Positions 1 to 7,519 of a stretch of 64,000 nt of DNA are shown here, one piece after another. A program made the position numbers and the translations under genes. Each line of letters opens with the position of its first letter. Within the stretch, counting starts at the first letter, position 1. The notes beneath the pieces are model-generated. The model had not been told where the DNA came from, did no database searches, and saw only the letters and a program-made list of their open reading frames with translations. The stretch comes from Spirochaetales bacterium UBA6872 (GTDB lineage: Bacteria; Spirochaetota; Spirochaetia; Sphaerochaetales; Sphaerochaetaceae): NCBI GenBank assembly GCA_002452215.1, contig DKCO01000053.1, positions 62,001 through 126,000 on the forward strand. The letters run 5' to 3'.

Positions 1-1
1 A

Positions 2-346
2 GTAGGATCATCGATTGGCCTTGACAGGCTTCTTGCTGGGCTTGAGGAACTCAAAAGCCCAATACTTGGAAATACTTCTTCTGCTGACATCTTGATAATA
101 CACAAGCAAGACCAAGTAGCCATGGCCATGAAAACAGCATCTGTACTAAGGAATGCTGGCCTGAAAATAGATGTATTTCTATCTCCAGAGAAGAAGATGA
201 AGCAAATCTTCGACTATGCTAGCAAGAACAATATTCCATATTCGCTTACATTCAAAGATGGAAGTTATGTGTTGAAGAGTCATAGCTCGAGAGAAAGTTT
301 TGAGACAGAGAGCATTGATAACATAATAAAGGAAGTTACTATTTGA
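2..346 (+). CDS. hisS: Histidyl-tRNA synthetase, C-terminal part (5' truncated by window)
   Basis: The reading frame is open from the window edge. It begins VGSSIGLDRLLAGL, which is class II aminoacyl-tRNA synthetase motif 3 as found in HisRS, where the arginine contacts ATP. The remaining ~80 residues have the size and alternating helix/strand pattern of the HisRS anticodon-binding domain (DILIIHK..., AMAMKTASVLRNAGLKIDVFL). The enzyme charges tRNA-His in the cytoplasm. The upstream catalytic core lies outside the window. The stop codon overlaps the TTG start of the next gene, which suggests co-transcription. A HisZ paralogue is a less likely alternative. Confidence 0.85.
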   Translation, partial: VGSSIGLDRLLAGLEELKSPILGNTSSADILIIHKQDQVAMAMKTASVLRNAGLKIDVFLSPEKKMKQIFDYASKNNIPYSLTFKDGSYVLKSHSSRESFETESIDNIIKEVTI

Positions 347-2784
347 TTGATTTTCTGAATCTACCTGTATACCAACATAAGAGCGATATCCTTAAGGCTT
401 TGGATTCAAACCAGACGATCATCGTAGAAAGCCCAACAGGCTCTGGCAAGACAACGCAAATTCCTCTAATTTTAAAGGAAGCTGGATATGACAAGGCTGG
501 AATAATCGGAATAACGCAACCGAGGAGGATTGCAACTCTCTCTGTATGCGAATTTATCAAGAATCAAATTGGTGATACAGGCTCTTATTGCGCCTACAAA
601 ATGCGTTTTGTAGACACATCCTCCCCTGATACCAGAATCAAGATAATGACAGATGGCATTCTTCTACAAGAAGTAAAGGCTGATCCTATTTTATCAAAAT
701 ACTCTGTGATCATGGTCGACGAGGCCCATGAGAGGAGTCTTAACATAGACTTCATCCTTGGGCTTCTTAAAGAGATAGCAGAAGAAAGAAAAGACCTGAA
801 GATAATAATCTCGTCCGCGACAATCAACACAAAAGTATTCTCCGATTTCTTCTCTTCAGCTCCTATAATCTCGATAAGCGGAAAGCCATACCCAGTTGAT
901 GTAAGCTATATTCCGATGGAGCTTTCACGCGACAAGGAAGATGAGTATTTTGGCAAGATCATCTCGATTATAAAAAATGCGCATGAAAGCAAAGACGGAG
1001 GAGATGTGCTTCTATTCCTGCCAGGAGAGGGAGAGATCAAGGATTGCATTTCTTCTCTATATTGCTCAAATATAGCAAACTCGTTGCAAATATATCCATT
1101 GTATGGAAGGCTATCGAAAGAGGAACAAGAGAGAGTATTCTTGCCTACAGAAGAAGAAAAGACAAAAGTCGTAGTATCGACAAATATAGCCGAGACATCA
1201 TTGACAATCGATGGGATAAGGACAGTAATAGACTCAGGACTTGCAAAGATAAACTTCTACAATCAGCAGAATTTCACATCAGCACTTGTTGCAATGCAAA
1301 TATCGAAAGCATCTGCAGACCAAAGAAAAGGAAGAGCTGGTCGAACAGCTCCTGGAGTGTGCTACAGGATGTACAGCGAAAAAAGCTACAATATGCGCCC
1401 CGCTTTCTCCGAAGAAGAGATCTTGCATTCAGATTTGGCTGAAGTTGTTCTGAGAATGAGCGAGCTTGGAATCTACAACACCTCTACATTTCCATTCATT
1501 ACGATGCCGAAAAAAGATGCCTTGAGATCTGCAGAGGAAACACTAATAACAATAGGGGCTATAGAATCAAACCATCATTTGACTAAAATCGGTGAAATGA
1601 TGATCAAGTTCCCTCTCTTGCCAAGACTGTCGAGAGTAATTGTAGAATCGATTCTAAACTACCCTTCTGTCATTGCAAATGTAATCACAGCTGTTGCGTT
1701 CTTATCAACAAAATCACCTTATATACTTCCTCCAGGAGAGGAACTTGTTGCAAGAGATGTGCACCATGCAATGTGCGACAAAGTTTATGGCGATTTTGTC
1801 TCTATGCTTACTCTATACAGGAAATACAAAGCTCTCACAGCAAAAAAAGAGAAGGAGAGTTTTTGCAAAAGCCGTTTTCTGGATATGCAAACAATGGATG
1901 AAATTGTGCATATAAAAGAGCAACTGGAGGCAATTGTATCACAAGAGGGGATACCAATTTCAGAAGGAGGAAGCGTTTCCGACTATTTTTGCTGCCTTGC
2001 TTCTGGATTAAGGCAATATGTTTGCAAGCGTGTCGACAAATACTCTTTTAGATCTCTCACAGCTGACAGAATAATGATTCATCCCGGCTCAAGCTGGTTC
2101 AGGAATATGCCAGAATACATACTAGCAGGAGAGATTGTGCAAACATCCAAGATGTATGCTCGAACAGTCTCCCCTCTAAGGCCAGAATGGCTAAACAGGA
2201 TAGACCCATTGCTTCTGAAGGCGCTTTCTCAAAAAGGCTTCTCCAGAAAAGCGCTTTCCAGAATAAACAAAAATGACAAGAATGAGCTTGAAAAATACAA
2301 AATCAAATACAAAGGAAAAGATGCATACCTCATTCCTTTAAAAAGCTTGAAGGCAATTCAAAATAGATCTGATACAAAGTTCTTCTTGCAAATCGACAAG
2401 TACCGATCCAGAGTACAATTCAAGACTAGCCGGATAGACAAGGAGCTTTCTTTGATAAAGAGTGTAAAAAAGCCACTTTTCAAGAAGCCAAAAGGCTACG
2501 CATCTATTGATAAAAAGGAGTTCTTGTCAATAGAAGAGTACATCGACTATGCCTTGATGCCATTTGTATCTGGCGCTGGCGAGTTCTCATTTCTATGCCT
2601 GAAGGAAAAAAACAGGCGCTATGCCCTTGTTCCATCTCCATCTCTTGATAATGCAATAAAGGATACTATCTACTCTCTTTCTTCGCTAATTGATGATTTG
2701 CCAAAGAATGAAATAAAGGCAAGAGAAAAAGCAGAAAAAGCACTTATAAGAATAGAAAAAGCAATGGGGCTTTACAATTCATAA
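343..2784 (+). CDS. DEAH-box ATP-dependent RNA helicase (HrpA-like)
   Basis: An 813-residue superfamily 2 helicase. Visible motifs are Walker A (SPTGSGKTTQIP, about residue 30), QPRR (Ia), the DEAH box (MVDEAHERSLN, about 126), SAT (III), NIAETSLTIDGIR (V) and QRKGRAGR (VI). A helicase-associated (HA2/winged-helix) region and a basic C-terminal tail follow. Known relatives unwind RNA in mRNA processing or ribosome-related work. It is shorter than E. coli HrpA (1300 aa) and near HrpB in length, but the motif V-VI region reads more like HrpA. The TTG start overlaps the hisS stop. The gene runs convergently into aroB with a 6-bp overlap and no visible terminator. Confidence 0.85.
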   Translation: MIDFLNLPVYQHKSDILKALDSNQTIIVESPTGSGKTTQIPLILKEAGYDKAGIIGITQPRRIATLSVCEFIKNQIGDTGSYCAYKMRFVDTSSPDTRIKIMTDGILLQEVKADPILSKYSVIMVDEAHERSLNIDFILGLLKEIAEERKDLKIIISSATINTKVFSDFFSSAPIISISGKPYPVDVSYIPMELSRDKEDEYFGKIISIIKNAHESKDGGDVLLFLPGEGEIKDCISSLYCSNIANSLQIYPLYGRLSKEEQERVFLPTEEEKTKVVVSTNIAETSLTIDGIRTVIDSGLAKINFYNQQNFTSALVAMQISKASADQRKGRAGRTAPGVCYRMYSEKSYNMRPAFSEEEILHSDLAEVVLRMSELGIYNTSTFPFITMPKKDALRSAEETLITIGAIESNHHLTKIGEMMIKFPLLPRLSRVIVESILNYPSVIANVITAVAFLSTKSPYILPPGEELVARDVHHAMCDKVYGDFVSMLTLYRKYKALTAKKEKESFCKSRFLDMQTMDEIVHIKEQLEAIVSQEGIPISEGGSVSDYFCCLASGLRQYVCKRVDKYSFRSLTADRIMIHPGSSWFRNMPEYILAGEIVQTSKMYARTVSPLRPEWLNRIDPLLLKALSQKGFSRKALSRINKNDKNELEKYKIKYKGKDAYLIPLKSLKAIQNRSDTKFFLQIDKYRSRVQFKTSRIDKELSLIKSVKKPLFKKPKGYASIDKKEFLSIEEYIDYALMPFVSGAGEFSFLCLKEKNRRYALVPSPSLDNAIKDTIYSLSSLIDDLPKNEIKAREKAEKALIRIEKAMGLYNS

Positions 2785-3825
2785 TACGATAGATTTGACA
2801 ATTTGTTCCTCAAGAGGCATCAATACAGGCTCTCCTTGCCCCTTCATAAGAACGAATTTGACAGAACCATTGCTCTTTTTCTTATCTTTGGATATTGCTT
2901 TAAGAAAATCCTCTATCATATCTGAAGGGACTTTCAAGGAAGTATCAAAAGGATATAGCGAGAGAAGAGCAAAAGCCTTTGATTTGTACTCATCAGATGT
3001 GATAGAGACAATCTCTCCCGCTTCAAGGGCTTTAGCAACTCCCCATGCAACGCCCTCGCCATGGCTTATCTTATAGTTTGTAATCGATTCAAGGGCATGG
3101 CCAAACGTATGTCCAAGATTCAAAAACGATCTTATGCCCTTCTTCTCCTCAGGATCAATCTCGATATAGTGTTTCTTTACTTCCAATGACAGCTTTATCA
3201 TCTCAAGCAGAGTTGCAAGATCTCGATTGAGAATCATATTGCTATTTTTGCAAAGAAAATCATAAAGCTTCCAGCTCGGAGACAAGAATGCATGCTTCAC
3301 GACTTCCCCTAGCCCGCAAATGTACTCCTTCTCACTCAAGCTCTTCAGGCTCTCTGTGCAAATCAAAATCTCCTCTGCAGGATAAAAAGAACCAATCAGG
3401 TTCTTATAGCCGCAATAGTCGATTCCAGTCTTTCCACCAAGTGATGCATCGACAATCGAGAGAAGAGTCGTCGGGACAAGAGACAATCGAGCGCCACGCA
3501 TGTAAATAGATGATGCAAAAGCTGTCATATCACAAACAACTCCACCTCCAATTGCGACAAAGATACTGTCTCTGGCAAGTGACAACGAAAGTGCTTTATC
3601 TATGATCTTGGCAATGCTTTTATAGTTTTTCGCGCTCTCTCCAGAAGGCAAGACAACACATCGATCCTTGTCCAATGAGACAATGTCTTTTGTGTTTTCA
3701 TCGAAAACATACATCGCGTTCTTGCCATAGCTTTCTATCTTCTTTTCAACAGATGAAAGAGTCGTAGAAGAATACACAGATGAGACAAATCCGCCTTTAA
3801 GTTTTACACTAAGCATCTTATCCAT
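2779..3825 (-). CDS. aroB: 3-dehydroquinate synthase
   Basis: A 348-residue cytoplasmic enzyme of the shikimate pathway that converts DAHP to 3-dehydroquinate using NAD+ and a divalent metal. Diagnostic stretches are the NAD-binding AIGGGVVCDMTAFASSIYMRG, the segment VPTTLLSIVDASLGGKTG, the metal-ligand region GLGEVVKHAF, and GHTFGHALE with HGEGVAWG (metal-binding histidines). Its length is normal for the family. It stands alone on the minus strand, so other shikimate genes must be elsewhere. It overlaps the 3' end of the helicase gene tail to tail. Confidence 0.95.
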   Translation of the reverse strand: MDKMLSVKLKGGFVSSVYSSTTLSSVEKKIESYGKNAMYVFDENTKDIVSLDKDRCVVLPSGESAKNYKSIAKIIDKALSLSLARDSIFVAIGGGVVCDMTAFASSIYMRGARLSLVPTTLLSIVDASLGGKTGIDYCGYKNLIGSFYPAEEILICTESLKSLSEKEYICGLGEVVKHAFLSPSWKLYDFLCKNSNMILNRDLATLLEMIKLSLEVKKHYIEIDPEEKKGIRSFLNLGHTFGHALESITNYKISHGEGVAWGVAKALEAGEIVSITSDEYKSKAFALLSLYPFDTSLKVPSDMIEDFLKAISKDKKKSNGSVKFVLMKGQGEPVLMPLEEQIVKSIVL

Positions 3826-3918
3826 ATTGCATAGTATTATAGCTAGCGAAGAAAGTGCTGTGAAGATAATAGTACAAAAGACTAGAGCATTATCGTTTTT
3901 TTTAGTTTAATAGTGTCC

Positions 3919-5049
3919 ATGTACTCTTACTTTGACAATGCAGCTACAACCAAGATCTCGGAAAAAGCGCTGAAGACATATATAGATACAGCAAACAGAT
4001 TCTTTGCAAATCCATCTTCCATACACAAAGCAGGAAGGGAGGCAAAGGAGGAACTTGAAAGAAGAAGAGAAGAATGCGCATCGCTTTTGCATGTAAATGC
4101 GAACCAAATCATCTTCACATCAGGCGCCACTGATTCAATCAGCGTGTTCTTCTCTTCCCTACTATGGCATGATCCGGGCGAGATCCTTATCTCCAGGATA
4201 GAACATGAGGCTGTATCTTCATGGCTCAAAATCCTTTTGCACTACGGCTGGAAAGTCACATATCTCAAAGCCAAAAAGGGCTTTGTATCAGCAGAGGAAG
4301 TCAAACAAAAGCTCTCAGAAGAGACAAAAGTGGTCGCCGTTATGGCTGTCAATAATGCAATAGGAACTATACAACCCATAAAGCAAATAAGCAAAACAAT
4401 AAGGGAATTCGAAAAAGAAAGAAGACGAAAGATACTTTTCTTTTCGGACTCTGTGCAAGCATTAGGCAAGACAGAATTGGATCTCAACGCTTTCGATGTT
4501 GATGGAGCCTCTTTTTCTGCACACAAAATAAATGGACCAAGGGGAATTGGGATGCTTTATTTGAAAAACCCAAGCAGCATTAGGTCAATCGCTCCCGCAG
4601 GAGGTCAGGAAAGAGGCATAAGAGGCGGGACAGAGAACCTTGCTGCAATAGCATCCATGACAGAAGCGATGCGCCAGTGGCACGAGAAAAAGGATGAAAG
4701 CATAGATAGAATCAAGAAATACAATCAAGAGATACGGGATGCTCTGACAAATCTAGGCATAAAAATACTCTCACCAGAAGAGAATACATCCAGTTACATC
4801 CTTTCAGTTCGCTCAACGCTTCCCTCTGAAGTATTTACTCGCATGCTCTTCGATAGAGGAATTTGCGTCTCGTCTGGCTCTGCATGCTCAAACAATGCAA
4901 AGGGAAAGGCCGAAGCTCAGCTTGAAGCCATGGGAATCAGCCATGATGATGCATCTAAAGCTATCAGGATATCGTTCTCTATGGACACAAGAGAGGAAGA
5001 TGTCGATTTTTTGATAAAATCATTTGAAGAAATTGTAAAGAACAAATAA
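3919..5049 (+). CDS. Cysteine desulfurase (NifS/IscS family)
   Basis: A PLP enzyme that removes sulfur from cysteine as a protein persulfide. The N-terminus YFDNAATT is the family signature. SAHKINGPRGIG holds the PLP lysine, RGGTEN is conserved, and SSGSACSN carries the catalytic cysteine loop. I chose ATG 3919 because relatives start just before the DNAATT motif; GTG 3913 is the in-frame alternative. No ribosome binding site is visible, and a TTTAAT box ends 7 nt before ATG, so the message may be leaderless. It sits 8 bp before thiI, so its likely job is supplying sulfur for tRNA thiolation. A general Fe-S role is also possible. Confidence 0.9.
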   Translation: MYSYFDNAATTKISEKALKTYIDTANRFFANPSSIHKAGREAKEELERRREECASLLHVNANQIIFTSGATDSISVFFSSLLWHDPGEILISRIEHEAVSSWLKILLHYGWKVTYLKAKKGFVSAEEVKQKLSEETKVVAVMAVNNAIGTIQPIKQISKTIREFEKERRRKILFFSDSVQALGKTELDLNAFDVDGASFSAHKINGPRGIGMLYLKNPSSIRSIAPAGGQERGIRGGTENLAAIASMTEAMRQWHEKKDESIDRIKKYNQEIRDALTNLGIKILSPEENTSSYILSVRSTLPSEVFTRMLFDRGICVSSGSACSNNAKGKAEAQLEAMGISHDDASKAIRISFSMDTREEDVDFLIKSFEEIVKNK

Positions 5050-5057
5050 GGGAAAAG

Positions 5058-6254
5058 ATGGACAGAAAGCTCTATTTGATAAAAGAAGGTGAAATATCAC
5101 TCAAAGGTGGCAACAGGGATTTTTTCGAGAAGAAATTGAGGAACAACCTCAAATTGAAACTCCGCCCATACCATTCATTGATACAGAAGCAAAAAGGTAG
5201 GATATTTGCCTACATAGACACAGAGTGTCCTGACGACTATATAGACAATGTCCTTTCGACGACTTTTGGGATCACAGGATATGCAAGAGCATATACGACT
5301 GAGAAAAAACTGGAAGCAATCGTTGACGAAGCGCGAAGGATATTGCCAAACTCGACATTCAAGCAAACTGGGTCATTCAAAGTCAATGCAAAGCGCGAAG
5401 ACAAGTCATTTGCATTGACATCCCACGAGATCTCGATTGTCCTTGCAGATGTCGTACATGAAATATTCCCAGACCTTACTGTTGATTTGGATAACCCGGA
5501 CTATATTTTGCATTGCGAGATTAGATCAGATGCTTACCTATATACATCAGAGAAAAAGGGCCTTGGAGGGTTGCCTGTGGGAACAGCTGGAAAGGGAATG
5601 CTATTGCTTTCAGGAGGAATCGACAGCCCTGTAGCTGGCGTTGAGATGTCAAAGCGTGGTGTAAAGCTGGACTCGATCTACTTCCACGCCTATCCCTATA
5701 CATCTGATATGGCTTTAGAGAAGGTGAAAAAGCTCGCAAAGAAGATTGCTCCATATCTTCAAGGAACAAACCTTTATGTGGTCCCTTTTACGAAAGGACA
5801 GGAATTCATACGAGACAATGGCTACGAAGATGAAGCAACGTTGATGTTCAGAGCTGCAATGATGCAAACAGCAACAAAGATTGCAAAGCAAAACGATGCA
5901 AAAGCGATTGTCACAGGAGAAGCGCTATCACAAGTCGCAAGCCAAACATTGGATGCAATGAACTTCACGAACTCGATGACCGATTTGGTTGTTTTGAGAC
6001 CGCTTGTTGCAATGGACAAGGAAGAGATAATCGAAAAAGCAAGAAAAATCGACACTTATGATACCTCTATCCTGCCATACGAGGATTGTTGCGTGGTCTT
6101 TTCGCCTAAGCACCCTGTCACAAGACCGATAAAAGAAGTTGCAAGAAAACACTATGATGCGCTTTCAATAGAGGAAATCATAGATGAAGCAATCTCAAAT
6201 GCTACAGTATTCACATTCGATTCTATGGGGAACGAGGTCAAAGAGGATGAATAA
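5058..6254 (+). CDS. thiI: tRNA 4-thiouridine synthase ThiI (no rhodanese domain)
   Basis: A 398-residue protein with an N-terminal ferredoxin-like/THUMP RNA-binding region (about 1-165) and a PP-loop pyrophosphatase domain with LLLSGGIDSPVAG near residue 185, which adenylates U8 of tRNA. The late motif EDCCVVFSPKHPVTRP (about 340) has cysteines at the family's conserved position. The C-terminal rhodanese domain of E. coli ThiI (482 aa) is absent, as in short Gram-positive-type ThiI, so sulfur must come more directly from the desulfurase encoded just upstream. tRNA-Val at 62813 has U8, a potential substrate. Confidence 0.93.
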   Translation: MDRKLYLIKEGEISLKGGNRDFFEKKLRNNLKLKLRPYHSLIQKQKGRIFAYIDTECPDDYIDNVLSTTFGITGYARAYTTEKKLEAIVDEARRILPNSTFKQTGSFKVNAKREDKSFALTSHEISIVLADVVHEIFPDLTVDLDNPDYILHCEIRSDAYLYTSEKKGLGGLPVGTAGKGMLLLSGGIDSPVAGVEMSKRGVKLDSIYFHAYPYTSDMALEKVKKLAKKIAPYLQGTNLYVVPFTKGQEFIRDNGYEDEATLMFRAAMMQTATKIAKQNDAKAIVTGEALSQVASQTLDAMNFTNSMTDLVVLRPLVAMDKEEIIEKARKIDTYDTSILPYEDCCVVFSPKHPVTRPIKEVARKHYDALSIEEIIDEAISNATVFTFDSMGNEVKEDE

Positions 6255-7392
6255 GAACAATGTTTTTTCAAAAGCTTTCTGTTTCTTGAAAAATGAGGCA
6301 CTATTCACAATCGCGCTTGTCCTTGCGTTAGCATCTATGGCCGCAACAGCCCCATCACTTGATCTAATCAAAGGCATAAACTGGAAAACACTTATCCTAT
6401 TGTTAATGCTTTTCGTTGTCTTGGAAGGATTCAAGAAAGAGAAGATACTTGTCCCTATATTATCGCTATCAAAAAGGATAAGATCCCCTTTCCTTCTATC
6501 GGCATTTTTGACTTTTGCTATATTCTTCCTATCATCATTCATAACAAATGATGTATCTCTTCTGGCTTTTGTTCCAATTACAATTGCTCTATTTACAGAA
6601 ACAGAAAGGGAAAGATACATAATCGATGTCGTTGCATTAGAGACAATAAGTGCAAACCTCGGCTCTCTTCTTACTCCATTCGGGAATCCCCAAAACCTTT
6701 TCCTGTTCGACAAGATGGAAATAAGTGGCAAGGACTTTGTTCTCACAATGCTCCCAATCTATATAACATCGCTTATTCTATTGGCGCTTTCTCTTCTATT
6801 TGTCTTTAGAAAAGACCTAAGAGATGAGCTTGTGATAAAAGTCGAAAATGAAGAAAACGTTGAAAAGAACAAAGGCATGATGATGTTCTATTTTTGTCTT
6901 TTGATCTTCACATTGTTTGCTGTCCTTGGATATGCAAACTGGCTAACAGTATTCATCTTCTTCATGGCAATGATCTTGCTTTTCGACAGAAGCATATTGA
7001 AGAGAGTCGATTGGATGCTTTTGCTGACATTCCTATGCTTCTTCATCTTCTCAACAAATCTTTCCCAAAACAAAAGCGTCAATGGATATCTCTCGAAAAT
7101 CGTAAATGGCCATGAGTTCATCTCCTCGCTTGTGCTTTCGCAAGTTATATCGAATGTCCCAAGCGCAATACTCCTAGAGCCGTTTTCTACCAATCTCAAA
7201 GCATTGCTATATGGAGTTGATGTCGGTGGACTTGGGACTCTTGTTGCATCTCTTTCCTCATTGATTGCATTCAGGCTTTATTCGAAGAGCAAAGATGCTC
7301 GAAAAATGCATTTTTTTGCTGTATTTACACTATGGAATGTTGTTTTCCTTATCTTCCTTGTGCCTATTTCATGCTTGATCCTATCAAAATAA
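6247..7392 (+). CDS. SLC13/ArsB-type anion (or Na+/H+) transporter
   Basis: A 381-residue integral membrane protein with about ten hydrophobic segments. The repeat signatures of the ion transporter superfamily are visible: FITNDVSLLAFVP in the first half, NLGSLLTPFGNPQN in the re-entrant region, and SQVISNVPSAILL in the second half. Relatives carry arsenite, citrate, sulfate or Na+/H+, and the substrate cannot be read here. The ATG at 6247 overlaps thiI by 8 bp, which suggests coupling; the in-frame ORF opens upstream at 6184, but that would lie entirely within thiI. Sulfate or another sulfur anion would suit the operon, but that is only inference. Confidence 0.8.
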   Translation: MNKNNVFSKAFCFLKNEALFTIALVLALASMAATAPSLDLIKGINWKTLILLLMLFVVLEGFKKEKILVPILSLSKRIRSPFLLSAFLTFAIFFLSSFITNDVSLLAFVPITIALFTETERERYIIDVVALETISANLGSLLTPFGNPQNLFLFDKMEISGKDFVLTMLPIYITSLILLALSLLFVFRKDLRDELVIKVENEENVEKNKGMMMFYFCLLIFTLFAVLGYANWLTVFIFFMAMILLFDRSILKRVDWMLLLTFLCFFIFSTNLSQNKSVNGYLSKIVNGHEFISSLVLSQVISNVPSAILLEPFSTNLKALLYGVDVGGLGTLVASLSSLIAFRLYSKSKDARKMHFFAVFTLWNVVFLIFLVPISCLILSK

Positions 7393-7445
7393 ACACAGAG
7401 TCGAAGCTATGTTTTCTTTTTCAATTCAACGCCATAATATGTACA

Positions 7446-7497
7446 GGCACAAGAGGCTGCTTGATCTAAAGTATATATCAACACTTGTGCCTTTTTG
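7446..7497 (+). terminator. Rho-independent terminator after transporter gene
   Basis: GGCACAAG (7446-7453) pairs with CTTGTGCC (7484-7491), followed by TTTTT. Inside the loop TTGAT and ATCAA can pair again, giving a two-stage stem. It ends the desulfurase-thiI-transporter unit. Confidence 0.75.
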
Positions 7498-7519
7498 ATT
7501 ATTTTATTACATTCATAAC

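Noticed and set aside
1044..1442. 132-codon ORF inside the DEAH helicase gene
   Set aside because: Same strand, different frame from a clear helicase with all motifs; no ribosome binding site or family match.
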